Source: Ramlibacter terrae
Lineage (GTDB): Bacteria; Pseudomonadota; Gammaproteobacteria; Burkholderiales; Burkholderiaceae_C
NCBI GenBank assembly: GCA_013127575.1
Contig: CP053418.1
Coordinates: forward strand, 5,022,001-5,086,000
DNA length: 64,000 bases
Reading direction: 5' to 3'
This document shows positions 49,580-61,001 of this stretch, piece by piece. A program made the position numbers and the translations under genes. Under the pieces are notes generated by a model. That model was not told the DNA's origin, did not search any database, and saw only the letters and a list, made by a program, of their open reading frames with translations. Numbering within the stretch: the first letter of the stretch is position 1; each line of letters opens with the position of its first letter.

Positions 49580-51604
49580 CAGGAAGACGGGGTGTGGGCG
49601 GGCAGGGTGAAACGGAAAATCGTACCGCGCGGGCGGTTGGGCTCGAATGCGAGCGCGCCGCCATGCTGCTCCACCACCGTGCGGCACAGGCTGAGGCCCG
49701 GGCCCATGCCCTCGGCCTTGGTGGTGAAGAAGGGCGTGAACAGCTGCGCCTTGACGTCTTCGGCGATGCCGGGGCCGACGTCGGTGACCGAGAACTCCAG
49801 CCAGCGGCCGGTGTCGTCGGCCGTGCCGGTCGCGCGCGCCTGCAGCAGCAGCGAAGGCTGGGCCACGCCCGCCTCGTCCATCGCCTGCATCGCATTGCGC
49901 GCGAGGTTCAGCAGCACCTGTTCCACCATCGTGCGGTCGCAGAGCACCGGCGGCAGCCCGGGGCCACGCGGCTTTCGACGCGCACGCCGAGCTTGCGCGC
50001 CTGCAGGTTCACCAGCGGCAGGATCGCCTCGAGCAAGGCGGCGGGCGCCACCACCTCGCGGGCCTGCACGCGGCGCCGCACGAAGTCGTGCACGCTCTTG
50101 ATCACGCGGCCCGCGCGGTCGGCCTGTTCGGCGATGCGCGAGATCGCCAGCCGCAGGTCGGCGGCCGCGGGCGGCGCGTCCTGCAGCAGGTTCAGCGAAC
50201 CGGTGGCGTAGCTGGCGATCGCCGCCAGCGGCTGGTTCAATTCGTGGCTCAGGAGCGAGGCCATCTCGCCCACGGTGGCGAGGCGCGCCGTGGCCTGCAG
50301 GCGCTCTGGCTGGCCCGCGACAACTCCTCGACGCGGCGCTGCTCGCTGATGTCCAGCACCGCGCTCATCCAGCCGGTCTGCACGCCCATCGCGTTGATCA
50401 GCGGCGCCTCGATGATCAGCACCGGGAAGCGCGCGCCGCTGTTGCGCATGAACACCGACTCGAAGCCTTCGCGCGGCGGCGCATTGCCGCCGGTGAGGCG
50501 CACGGCCTGCCGCTTGCTGTACTCGTCCACCAGTTCGGGCGGCCAGTACGGCGGCGACTCCTGCCCGAGCAGTTCTTCGGGCGTGAAGCCCACCATTTCG
50601 CAGAACGCCGGGTTCACATAGGTGGTCCGGCCCTGCAGGTCGCGCGCGCGCAGGCCGGTCACGAGCGAATCCTCCATCGCCTTGCGGAAGGCCAGCGCGT
50701 CGGCAGGTCCTCCTCGACCTGCAGCCGCCGCCGCGTGTCGTGTCCCAGCATGAACAGCACCGTCACCAGCGTGATCGACATGACGGTGACCAGCGCCGTC
50801 AGCACGTTCGGGAACAGGTCGGGCTGCGAGCGCCAGCTGTCCATGCGCAGCACCATCGTGCTCCCCGGCAGGTCGAGCAGTTGCTGCGCGGTGAAAACGC
50901 GCGTGCCGCGGCGCGCCAGCCCGTGCATCGCCAGCCGCGTGCCGTCGGCTTCGGTGAACGACACCTCGGCTGCGTCCGAGCTGCGGCCCGATGCGGCTGG
51001 CCAGCAGCTCGCCCAGCGAGTACGTCGCCACCGGGTAGCCCGTGAGTTGGCCGGCGACGACCTGCGGCACGCACAGTTCCATCAGCTCCAGCCCGAGGCC
51101 GTCGAGCTGCGGCACGAAGTGGCTGCGCGCGTAGGCATGGCTGCTCAGGCGGCGCGCGGTGGCGCAGGCCTGCTGCACTTCGGCCTGCGCATTGGCGCGG
51201 CCCAGCCGCGCGAACACCGGCGGACGGAACGGCGTGTCGGCCGCCGACAGCACCTCCAGCCGCGGACCGCGCCACTCGATGCGCACCCATTCGCGGTTGG
51301 CGCGCAGCAACTGGTCGGCCTGCTGCTGCCACAGTTCCGGCGCCGGGTTGCCGGCCTGCAGGGCCTGCAGGTCCTGCACATTGCGCACCAGCGCCGAGCG
51401 GATGTCGCTCAAGGCGTCGGCCGCATCGCGTTCGACGTTGCTCTGCGCCTGGCTGGCTTCGTAGCGCGACGCGAGCCACACCAGCGTGACGAGCAGCGCC
51501 AGCACCAGCACGCCCAGCAGGCCCCACAGCGACCATCGCCGCCAGGACGACGGGCGCCGCGGCCCGGCGGGCGCCGCGGGAGCGGGGAGGATCGCCGCAC
51601 TCAC
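49579..51604 (-). CDS. PAS-domain sensor histidine kinase
   Basis: About 675 residues, membrane bound. TM1 is LWGLLGVLVLALLVTLVWLA (about residues 28-48), followed by a periplasmic sensor of about 280 residues and TM2 ALVTVMSITLVTVLFML. Then a PAS domain (YVNPAFCEMVGFTPEELLG, ending DISEQRRVEELS), the phospho-acceptor GEMASLLSHELNQPLAAIASYATG, N-box LLNLARNAMQAMDEAG, VTDVGPGIAED and TPFFTTKAEGMGPGLSLCRTVVEQHGG. Breaks near 50990, 50705 (CCTGG), 50306 (CCAGG) and 49962 (CCGGG). GTG start at 51604 overlaps the nitrilase stop. The architecture resembles FixL/DctB-type sensors; the signal is unknown. Confidence 0.9.
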
Positions 51605-52414
51605 AGGATGCGGTGCTCCAGCGCCGGCAACTGCCGGCGCACCTCCGCCAGCCGCTGCGCGTCGATCTCCGCCAGCACCACGCCCTCGCCCTCCTCGTCG
51701 CGCTGCGCCAGCACCTTGCCCCGTGGGTCGACCACCATCGAATGGCCCCGTGGTGCGGCGGCCGTTCTCGTGGCGCCCGCCCTGCGCCGGCGCGGCGACG
51801 TAAGCCAGGTTCTCCACGGCGCGGGCGCGCAGCAGCAGTTCCCAGTGCGCCTCGCCGGTCACGTAAGTGAAGGCGCTGGGCACCAGCAGCAGGTCGGCGC
51901 CCAGTGCGCGGTACAGCTCGGGAAAGCGCAGGTCGTAGCAGACCGACATGCCGATGCGCCAGGCGTGCCCGTCGCGCGAGGGCAGCACGAACGCCTGCGG
52001 CGTGCCGCCGGCCTCGATCACGCGCGACTCGTCGTACTGCTCGCCGCGGCCGTTGTCGAACTTGAACAGGTGGATCTTGTCGTAGCGCGCCACGCATTCA
52101 CCCTGCGGCGAGAAAGCCAGGCTGGTGTTGCGCACGTGCCGCTCGCTGTCGGCCGCCAGCGGCAAGGTGCCGCCGACGATCCACAGGCCCGGGTCGCGCG
52201 CCTGCCCGGCGAGGAAGGCCTGCACGTCGCCGCTTCCGAACGCCTCGCGCACCGCCAGCTTGTCCTGCTCGCGCTGCCCCATCAGGCAGAAGTATTCCGG
52301 CAGCACCGCGAGCTCGGCGCCTTCGCGCGCCGCCTGCTCCAGCAGGGCGGCGGCGTGTTCGAGGTTCGCCTGCAGGCTGGCGCCGGAGACGGTCTGGAGG
52401 GCGGCGATCTTCAT
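51601..52414 (-). CDS. Carbon-nitrogen hydrolase (nitrilase superfamily, Nit1/omega-amidase type)
   Basis: About 271 residues with the nitrilase Glu-Lys-Cys triad: Glu in LAVLPEYFCLMG, Lys in VARYDKIHLFKFD, Cys in IGMSVCYDLRFPELYRAL. This is the Nit1-like subgroup, which hydrolyses deaminated glutathione or small amides. One complex break near 51740 shifts the frame; the repaired end is KVLAQRDEEGEGVVLAEIDAQRLAEVRRQL followed by PALEHRIL. It starts 13 bases after yhdP and its stop overlaps the kinase GTG start, so yhdP, nitrilase, kinase and regulator form one operon. Confidence 0.9.
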
Positions 52415-52427
52415 GCGGGGACTCCGG

Positions 52428-55400
52428 TCAGCGGGCGATGGGCGGCGTCGGCGGACCGGCGGCCTGCGGCAGGCCACCCGGCGTGCGCGGCACGCGGCGC
52501 ACGCGCGGGTCGGCCCAGTGCCGTCGATCTGGAACTCCTGCGTCGCCGCGCGCATGAGCGGGTCACGCAGGAAGTACTGGGCGAGGAAGGTCCCGAGGCC
52601 GATCGCGGGGTTGATCACGGTGGCCACCAGCGAAGCCGTGCCCGCGTTGATCTCCGGCACCACGACCACCTTGAGGTCCTGCGTCTCGCGGGCGATGTCG
52701 GCCTTGCCCTCCATCAGCACCGCGGCATTGACGCCCTTCATCTGCAGGTTGTTGGTGGAGGCGATGCCCTGCTCGATGACGATGTCGCCGCGCACGAAGT
52801 CGAACTGGAAGCCTTCGCTGAACACGTCGCGGAAGTCGAGCGTCAGGCGGCGCGGCAGCGACTGCAGGCTCAGCACCCCGAGCAGCTTGGCGATGCCCGG
52901 TTCGGCCTTGAGGAACTGCCCCGACTCCACGTTGACGTTGAAGTTGCCGGTGAGCGTCGGATAGTCCAGCGCCAGCGGCGATCCGGCCCAGGCCACGGTG
53001 CCTTCCATGCTGCCGCGGCCGCGGCGCACGATGTCCTTCATGCCGAAGCGCGCCAGCACCAGCCCGGCGTCCCGGATGTCCATGCGGAACTTGATGGCGG
53101 TGCGGCGCCGCTCGTTGGCCGGGACCGCGACGCGCGGGCCGCCCGGCTGCACCGCCTGCGCATCGACCGCCGCCCAGTTGCCGGAAGCGGAGAAGCTCAG
53201 GTCGGGGGACGCGAGGCTCAGGCGGTTGAGGCGCCACTCGCGGATGCCGCCTTCGCGCGCGACCGTCCCGGCGCCGCGGTTGACCGCGTCGATCTCCAGC
53301 TTGCCCAGCTTGCGGCCCTTCAGCTCGAAGTCTTCGACGACGACGTCCAGCGCCGGGATGCTGCCCGGCTGCTGTTCGAGCAGGGCCTCCACCTCCGTCG
53401 CCGCGGCCGCCCCGATGGTCAGGCGCGCCAGGCGCGCCCGCAGGCGGCCGGCGCCGCTGTTCTGCGGCTGCCGGTATTCGAGGTCGCCGCTGAGTTCCTG
53501 CGCCTCGACGCGGGCGCGCCGGTGCGGCCCTCGCGCGAGCCGGCCAGCACGAGGTTGTGCAGCGTGCGGCCCTCCACGCCCAGCTGGCGAGCGCGCAGCG
53601 ACAAGGCCGTCGGCATGTACTGGAGCGCCGCGGGACCGTCGCCCTCGGCTTCGGGATCGCGCGCCGCCACCGCCGCGGCGGGCGCTTCGCCGGCCACGCG
53701 TTCCAACTTCTCCTCCAGGCATCGATGTTGAACGCATCGAGCTGCACGTTCGCGTGCACGCCTTCCGCCGGCAGCGCCGGCGGTTCGCCGCTGCCCGTGC
53801 CGATGGCGATCGCGCCGCGCAGCACCCGGGCTTCGGGCTGGCTCACGTCGCGCAGGTACGTGACGCTGGCGATCCGCCCCAGCCCGACCGACAGCATCTC
53901 GTGCAAGGGCGCACCGGGCGCGGCCGCCTCGCGCGTGAGCGTGTTCTCGTAGCGCAGCGGCAGCACCGCATCCGCCGCCTTGTTCAGCGGCGCGGGCAGG
54001 TTGAGCCCCAGCCCCTGCAGGTTGCTCGTGACCAGCAGTTCCGGATGGTTGCGGCGGAAGCCGAGCGTGAGCTGGTAGTTCGTGCTGCCGCTGAAGTCGC
54101 GCGCCAGCCGCGCGGCAAAACCGAGCTCGCGCGCCTGCCGCAGGGCCTCGGCGGTGACGGTGCCCTGCGCGCGCAGCTGCACCCGGGCCGGTTCGTTCGC
54201 GGTGGCCGGGCGCGTCCCGCCTTCCAGCCGCACGTCGCCACCCAGCGCCCGCGCCTGCACGCCCGCCAGCGTGAAGCCCTGCTCGGTGAACTGCACGCTG
54301 CCGCGCGCCCGGGCGAGCAGCGGGCTGTCGGGCGTGATCTGCACGTCGTTGCCCGGCAGCGTGACCGTGCCGCGCACCTGCGAGCGGGGAAGGTCGCTGA
54401 CCGGCAGCATCAGCGCCAGGTCGACCGACGCATTGCCGCTGCCGGTGCTGCGCGCCGGGGCCTGGTTGAGCGTGGCGGCCAGCGGCGAGGCGTTGACGAT
54501 CGCCAGCGACTCGGACAGCGGCCCGGTGATCTCGCCCGTGACGTGCACCTCCGTCCTGGTGAAGTGCGGGATGCGCGTGTGCACCTTCACCTGCAGCCGC
54601 GGCGCGTTGACGAAGCGGCCGGTGGCGCCCTTGACCTCCATGCCGTTGCCCTGGAAGACCAGCTCGCCCGCCGGGTTGGTCAGCGCCGGCCAGCGGCCGG
54701 TCTCGCCCGGCTTGGCGCGCGGGACATAGGCCAGCGTGACGTCGCGCACCTGCGCGCTGACCAGAACTCGCCGTCCTTGCCGTCCGCGAAGGGGAAATGG
54801 CGCAGGTCGCCGCGCACGCGGAACTTCGCGTCGGCGGCGCGGCCGCTCACGACCGCCTCGCGCACGTACTCGCGCGCCGCGGCGTTGACGCCCGGGGGCA
54901 GGTAGCGCCAGACCCGCGCGCCGTCCGCGCGGCCGATGGTGGCGTCGAGGTCGAGCGTGCCCGGGCCGCCGGCTTCGCTGCTGCGCCGGTGAAGCGGCCG
55001 CCGCCCTCGGCATCCGCGTTGGCGAACTTCAAGCCTTCGACGGTCGCCTGCAGTTGCCCGCCGCGCCGCTGCCACTGCACGTCGGCGGCCGGGCTCGCCA
55101 CCGGCAGCACCGGTTCCTCGAACACGCCGGGAAACTCCAGCACGCCGTCGGCCACCGCCAGCTTCGCCTTGCCGCCTTCGTGGGTCAGCTCGAAATCGAC
55201 CGCCCCGCCGCGCACGCCCGGCGAGGCGCGCTTGCCGTCTGGGCCGGCCGCGCCGCCACCTGCAGTGCGCTGGCGCGGCCGCGCGCCTCGTACTTTTCGA
55301 GTGCGCCCAGCGGGCCTTGCCAACGCGCCTGCAGCCGGTCGACCAGCCCCGGGGCGCATAGGCCGCCAGCGCGGCGTGGGTCGCGGTGCCGAGCGGCAGC

Positions 55401-56529
55401 CGCGTCGCGACCAGGCTCAGCGCGCCGAGGTCCAGGCGATCGGCCTGCAGTTCGCCGCGCTCCGGCGTACTGCCTTCGGCGCCGTTCGGGTGACGGCGAC
55501 GTTGCCGCCGGGCCAGCGATGGCCTTCGTCGGTGACGAACTCCAGCTGCTGCGTCTGGAAGCGGAAGCCGCCGGCCAGCCGCGTGCCGCCCAGCCGGCCC
55601 GAGACGGACTGCAGCGCGAGCGGTTCGAGCCCGGGCGCCAGCGTGGCGGCGACGCCGGCGAGTTGCACGTCGGCGAGGCCGCTGACCACGGCCCCGCGCG
55701 ACGTCGGCCCAGGCGCGCAGCCGCCCGTTGCCGCGGCTCACCTCGAAGCCGATGTCGGCGTGCCGGCGCAGCTGCGACAGGTCGACCGCGGCGAAGTCCG
55801 CATGCACCTCGCCCGTCCAGTCGCGCCAGCGGCCGGCGTGCGTGGTCAGCAGCGGCTGCCGGAACAGGCCGGTGACGGTGAACCGCCCGCCCCATTCCGG
55901 CGGCGGCGTGGCGTCCACCCGCAGCGCATGCCGGCGCGCCTGGTTGCGCACCACCAGCGACACGTCGCGCAGCGCCAGCGGCGGCGCGCCGCGCTGTTCG
56001 TCGGTCCAGCGCAGCGTGCCGCCCCGGATCACGAACTCGGACTGGCGGAAGAACCAGTCGGCGGCGGCACCGTCGTCATCCTTGCCGCGAGAAAAATCCA
56101 GGCCCGCGACGAGGATCCGCCCATCGGCGGTGCGCCGCACCTCGAGCTCCGGCCCGTGGATATAGAGCTGGTCGAAACTGAGGTTCCACACCGAGCGCGG
56201 CGACAGCGCGCCCACCACCAAGGGCAGGCGCAGCGCCTCGCGCCCACGGGGGTCGAGCAGCACCACCTGCTGCAATTCGAACGAGGGCACCAGGCCTTCG
56301 CTGCGGGCCGTGATGCTGCCGATGCGGACGGGTACCCCCGGGACCTGCGTGGCCCGCGATTCCAGCACGGGGCGCCACTCGCCGATTCGCGGCACAATCC
56401 AGCCATGAAGTGCTCCCCGGGCCAGCGACAGCAGCAGCGAGGCGGCCAGCAGCAGCCACAGGGACCACTTGACGGCCGCGGCAAAAATTCTCAGCGTCCG
56501 TGAAGGGGTCGGCGGCGTGGGGGGTTCAT
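52428..56529 (-). CDS. yhdP: YhdP family AsmA-like protein (TIGR02099)
   Basis: Very long inner-membrane-anchored protein of about 1,370 residues, thought to form a hydrophobic groove for phospholipid movement to the outer membrane, as in E. coli YhdP. N-terminal TM WSLWLLLAASLLLSLARG, then the conserved WRPVLESRATQVPGVPVRIGSITA and ALRDVSLVVRNQARRHALRVD. The C-terminal AsmA_2 region has VNVESGQFLKAEPGIAKLLGVLSLQSLPRRLTLDFRDVFSEG. At least nine breaks (55695, 55480, 55345, 55245, 54985, 54772, 53718, 53520, 52519), several at CCTGG or CCGGG. The start needs one more C in the run after ATG-AA at 56529. Divergent from glnE by 24 bases. Confidence 0.86.
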
Positions 56530-56553
56530 GACAACTTGGGACTGGCAGGAATT

Positions 56554-59346
56554 ATGACCCTCGGCGCTGCGCCGGGTTCCGGCATGGAGCGTGCTGCCTT
56601 CGTCGACGACGCGGATGTCCGCGCGGTAAACGGCGCCACGCCCCCGGACCCCCTCTCGTCTTATTCACGCTTCGCGCAGCGCCTGCGCCGGCGCTATGCC
56701 GCCGAACTGCCCTTGCTGCCGCCCGGCCCGCCGGCGCGCGCCGCGATGGCCACGGCCTACGCCGCATTGCGTGCGCGGGGCATGGACGTGTCGGCGGCGC
56801 TGCGCGTGCTGCGCCAGCTGGTGATGGAGCGGCTGCTGGCGCTCGATTGCGACGAGGCCGCGCCCCGGCGACGGTGACCGGTGCGGTCACCGAGCTCGCC
56901 GAATTCGCGCTCGACATCGCCTGCGTCCGGGCATGCCATGACCTCGACGCGGTGCACGGCGCGCCCCGGGCGCCGGACGGCCGCCGCGCGCAGTTGTGGG
57001 TGGTCGGCATGGGCAAGCTGGGCGCGCGCGAGCTGAACGTCTCCAGCGACGTCGACCTGATCTACGTGTACGACGAAGACGGCGAGACCGCCGGCTCCGC
57101 CGACGGCCGCGGCCGCATCTCGAACCACGAGTACTTCGGGCGCGTGGTCAAGGCGATCTACGGCACGGTCGGCGACGTGACCGAGCACGGCTTCGTGTTC
57201 CGCGTCGACACCGCGCTGCGCCCGAACGGCAATTCCGGGCCGCCGGCGGTGTCGCTCGGCGCGCTCGAAGACTACCTGCAGGTGCAGGGCCGCGAGTGGG
57301 AACGCTTCGCCTGGCTCAAGAGCCGGATCATCGCGCCGCGCAGCTGCATCGACGACGGCTCGGCGCAGGAACTTCGCACCGTGGTGCTGCCTTTCGTGTT
57401 CCGCCGCTATCTCGACTACAGCGTCTTCGATGCGCTGCGGGTGCTGCACCGGCAGATCCGCGAGCACGCGGCGCGGCGCGCGGCCGGGCGCCCCGAACGC
57501 GCCAACGACGTCAAGCTCTCGCGCGGCGGCATCCGCGAGATCGAGTTCATCGTGCAGCTGCTGCAGGTGGTGCGCGGCGGCCAGTTCCCCGAACTGCGAA
57601 CGCGGCCGACGCTGCAGGCGCTGCAGCGGCTGGAGAAGGCCGGCCTCATGTCCGAAGAGACCGCCCGGGCGCTGGCGGCGGCGTACACCTTCCTGCGGCG
57701 GGTCGAGCACCGCATCCAGTACCGGACGACCAGCAGACCCACGTGCTGCCGATGGGGTCGCGCGACGACGACGACGGCGACCTCACGGATCGCCCGCACC
57801 ATGGGCTACGCGGATTGCTGCCCGTTCCTGCACGAGCTGGACAGCCACCGCGAACTGGTGGCCGAGGAATTCGACAAGCTGCTGGGCGGCGGCGCTCCGG
57901 AGTGCAAGGGCTGCGGCGGGCCCAAGGGCGCCAAGCCGCCGCCGGCCGACCTCGACACGCTGCTCGAACAGCTGCCGCCGCAACTGCGCGAGCGTGTGTC
58001 GCAGTGGCGCACGCACCCGCGCGTCATCGCCTTGCGCGACGACGCCCGCCAGCGGCTGGTCAAGCTGGTGGCGCGCACGGCGCAGTGGCTGGCGCAGAAG
58101 CGCGTCACCGAGGAAGCCGCGCTGCGCATGGCCGACTGGATGGAGCCGCTGCTGCGCCGCGAAAGCTACCTTGCGCTGCTGGTGGAACGGCCCGGCGTGC
58201 ACGAGCGGCTGCTGCGCGTGCTGGGCGCGGCGCGCTGGCCGGCGCGTTACCTGATCCAGCACCCCGGTGTCATCGACGAACTGGCCAGCGACAGCATGCT
58301 GGCCGAGCGCTTCGTCGCCGAGGATTTCGAGCACGAGCTGGAGCATCGCCGCCGCTCGCTGGAGATCACCGGCGAGGACGACGACGAGACGCTGCTCAAC
58401 CTGCTGCGGCGCGCGCACCACGCGGAGCTGTTCCGCACGCTGTCGCGCGACGTCGAGGGCGTCCTCACCGTGGAGCAGGTGGCCGACGAACTGAGCGCGC
58501 TGGCCGATGCAACGCTGCGCGTCACGGCCGCCTGGTGCTGGCAGCGCCTGAAGCAGCGGCACCGCGAGACGCCCTCGTTCGCCATCCTCGGCTACGGCAA
58601 GCTGGGCGGCAAGGAGCTCGGCTACGGCAGCGACCTCGACATCGTGTTCGTCTACGAGGACGACGACGAGCGCGCCCCCGACGCCTATGCCGCCTTCGTG
58701 CGCAAACTGATCAACTGGCTGTCGACCAAGACGGCCGAGGGCGACCTGTTCGAGATCGACACGGCGCTGCGGCCGAACGGCAATTCGGGCCTGCTGATCA
58801 CCACCTTCCAGGCCTACGACAACTACCAGCAGCGCCGCGGCAGCAACACCGCGTGGACGTGGGAACACCAGGCCATGACGCGCGCCCGGTTCGTGCTCGG
58901 CATGGAGCCGCTGCGCCCGCGCTTCGAGGCGGTGCGCGAGGCTGTGATCACCGCGCCGCGCGACGTGGCCGCGCTCGAGCGGGAGATCGAGGCGATGCGC
59001 GAGAAGGTGCGCGCCGCCCACCCGGTCAAGCCGAACTGCTTCGATATCAAGCACAGCCCGGGCGGCATGGTCGACGCCGAGTTCGTGGTGCAGTTCTGGT
59101 GCTGTCGCAGTCGGGCAGCCATCCCGAGCTGCGCGACAACGTCGGCAACATCGCCCTGCTGCGGCGCGCCGAAGCGGCCGGGCTGCTGCCGGCCGGGGTC
59201 GGCGAGGCGGCGGGCACCGCCTACCGTGAAATGCGCCGCGTGCAGCACTGCGCCCGGCTGAACGAGGAACCTACGCAGGTCGGGCACGACCACCGGTGGC
59301 CGAACGCGAAGCCATCCTGGCGCTGTGGCGCCACGTGTTCGGCTAG
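56554..59346 (+). CDS. glnE: Bifunctional glutamine synthetase adenylyltransferase/deadenylase
   Basis: Adds or removes AMP on glutamine synthetase in response to nitrogen status. About 931 residues. Two nucleotidyltransferase domains: N-terminal LWVVGMGKLGARELNVSSDVDLIYVY (deadenylase half) and central FAILGYGKLGGKELGYGSDLDIVFVY (adenylylating half), each with a G-x-x-G-G/A-x-E-x-x-x-x-S-D-x-D motif; and two GlnD_UR-like helical regions. Breaks near 56865 (CCGGG), 57722 (CCTGG), 57790, 59096 (CCTGG) and about 59285-59300. The repaired end is EREAILALWRHVFG. Start ATG 56554 has AGGA upstream. Confidence 0.93.
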
Positions 59347-59432
59347 CAACGAATTTGTAGCTTTTCGTGAACCGGTCGGCGCATCGCGCGGAGCGGTTCC
59401 CCTTGGGAAGGGGATCTCTTCCCGATGATCAA

Positions 59433-59467
59433 TCACTGAAAAAACGCTCCGGCGGATTTTTCAGTGA
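59433..59467. terminator. Bidirectional terminator-like inverted repeat
   Basis: Perfect 11 bp inverted repeat TCACTGAAAAA ... TTTTTCAGTGA around ACGCTCCGGCGGA. An A-run, a GC-rich core (CGCTCCGGCG) and a T-run make this look like an intrinsic terminator that works on both strands. It lies 87 bases after glnE and about 100 bases before the efflux operon start, so it probably ends glnE transcription. A palindromic operator for the efflux operon is the alternative. Confidence 0.55.
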
Positions 59468-59564
59468 GGAATGTTAGGCTTGCGCGTTTTCGCGCCGCGC
59501 CCCGAGCCGTACCCGACCCAGGCCGCCCGGAGCGTCACGCCGACCGACACCCCGGAAGGATTCA

Positions 59565-60955
59565 ATGAAGATCATTCGCCTCCTCGCGGGGGCGGCCGGC
59601 CTGCTGTTGCTGGCCGCTTGCGCCGTTCCCCGTCCGCCGGACTCCGTTGCCGCCGCCATGCCGCCGCAGTGGTACGCGCCCTTGCCGCACGGCGGCACGC
59701 TGGCCGACCTGCGCCAGTGGTGGCAGCAGTTCAACGACCCCGTGCTGGTGGACCTCGTCGAAGCCGCGCAGACCGTCAGCCCCACCGTGGCCAGCGCCGG
59801 CGCGCGCATCGTGCAGGCCCGCGCCTCGCGCGTCGGCGCCGAGGCCGCGCTGCTGCCCACCGTGGACGGCACCGTCTCCGCCAGCCGGGGCAATGCGCAG
59901 TCCGGCATTCCCGGCGCCAGCACCATCGTGCAGGGTGGACTGCAGACGGGCCGGGAAGCCGACCTGTTCGGCGGCAATCGCGCCGGCATCGATGCGGCGC
60001 GCGCCCGGCTGCAGGGCGCCGAAGGCCGGCTGGCACGACGCGCGCGTCGCCGTCGCGGCCGAGACCGCCAACAGCTACCTGAACCTGCGCACCTGCGAGC
60101 GCCAGTTGCTGGTGGCGCGCAACGACGCCCGCTCCCGCGCCGAGACGGCGCGCCTGACCGGCCTGAGCGCCGACGCCGGCTTCACCGCGCCCGCCGTGGC
60201 GGCGCAGGCGCGCGCCAGCGCGGCCGAAGGTGCGGCGCGCGCGACGCAGCAGGCGGCGCAGTGCGCGTTGGAACTGAAAGGCCTGGTCGCGCTGACGGCC
60301 TTGCCCGAGCCCGACCTGCGGCGCCGCCTCGACGCGCCGTGGATCGAACCGGCCGGCTTCGCGCTGATCGCGCTGCCCGCCGTTCCCGCTGCCTTGCTGG
60401 CGCAGCGCTCCGACGTGTTCCGGCCGCGCGCGAAGTGGCGGCCGCCAGCGCCGATGTCGGCACCGCGCGCGCCGACCGGTATCCGCGCCTCGGGCTCATG
60501 GGCGGTCGCCGTCGGCTTCGTCCGCGCGGCCGGCGTGACCAACGACGCGCAGACTGGTCCATCGGCCCGATCGCGCTGAACATCCCGATCTTCGACGCCG
60601 GCCGCCGCGCCGCCAACGAAGACGCGGCCGTCGGCCGCTACGAGGAAGCGGTGGCGCTCTACACCGCCCGCGTGCGGCAGGCCGTCCGCGAAGTGGAGCA
60701 GGCGCTGGTGACGCTGGAAAGCGCCCGCGCGCGCAGCGAGGACGCGCGCACCGCCGTCGAGGGCTACCGCACTTCGTTCGTCGCCACCGAGTCGCTGTAC
60801 CGCAGCGGGCTGGGCAGCCTGATCGAACTGGAGGACCAGCGGCGCGTGCTGCTGGCCGCCGAGACGGCGCTCGTGTCGCTGCAGCGCGAACGCATCGCCG
60901 CCGGATCGCGCTGTACCGCGCGCTGGGCGGCGGGTGGGAACCGCCCCGCTCCTGA
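59565..60955 (+). CDS. RND efflux outer-membrane factor (NodT/OprM family)
   Basis: Outer-membrane channel lipoprotein of a tripartite efflux pump, about 464 residues. Signal and lipobox LLAGAAGLLLLAACAVPRPP (Cys near residue 20). The TolC-like repeat halves are visible: PPQWYAPLPHGG with LRQWWQQFNDPVLVDLVEAA, and WSIGPIALNIPIFDAGRR with YRTSFVATESLYRSGLGSLIELEDQRR. Breaks near 60037, 60428 (CCGGG), 60500, 60556 (CCTGG) and 60912 (CCTGG). GGAAGGA lies just upstream of the ATG. First gene of the efflux operon. Confidence 0.9.
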
Positions 60956-61001
60956 ACCCGCACCACCCAGACCAAGACCAACAACAAGGATCCGCACCGT
61001 G

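Noticed and set aside
50735..53731. Very long open frame antisense to the kinase, nitrilase and yhdP genes (about 1,000 codons).
   Set aside because: Arg/Ala/His/Gly-rich composition without family motifs; a shadow of high-GC codon bias on the opposite strand.
57783..59054. A 423-codon frame antisense to glnE.
   Set aside because: No recognisable domain and composition typical of an antisense shadow; glnE on the other strand is unambiguous.
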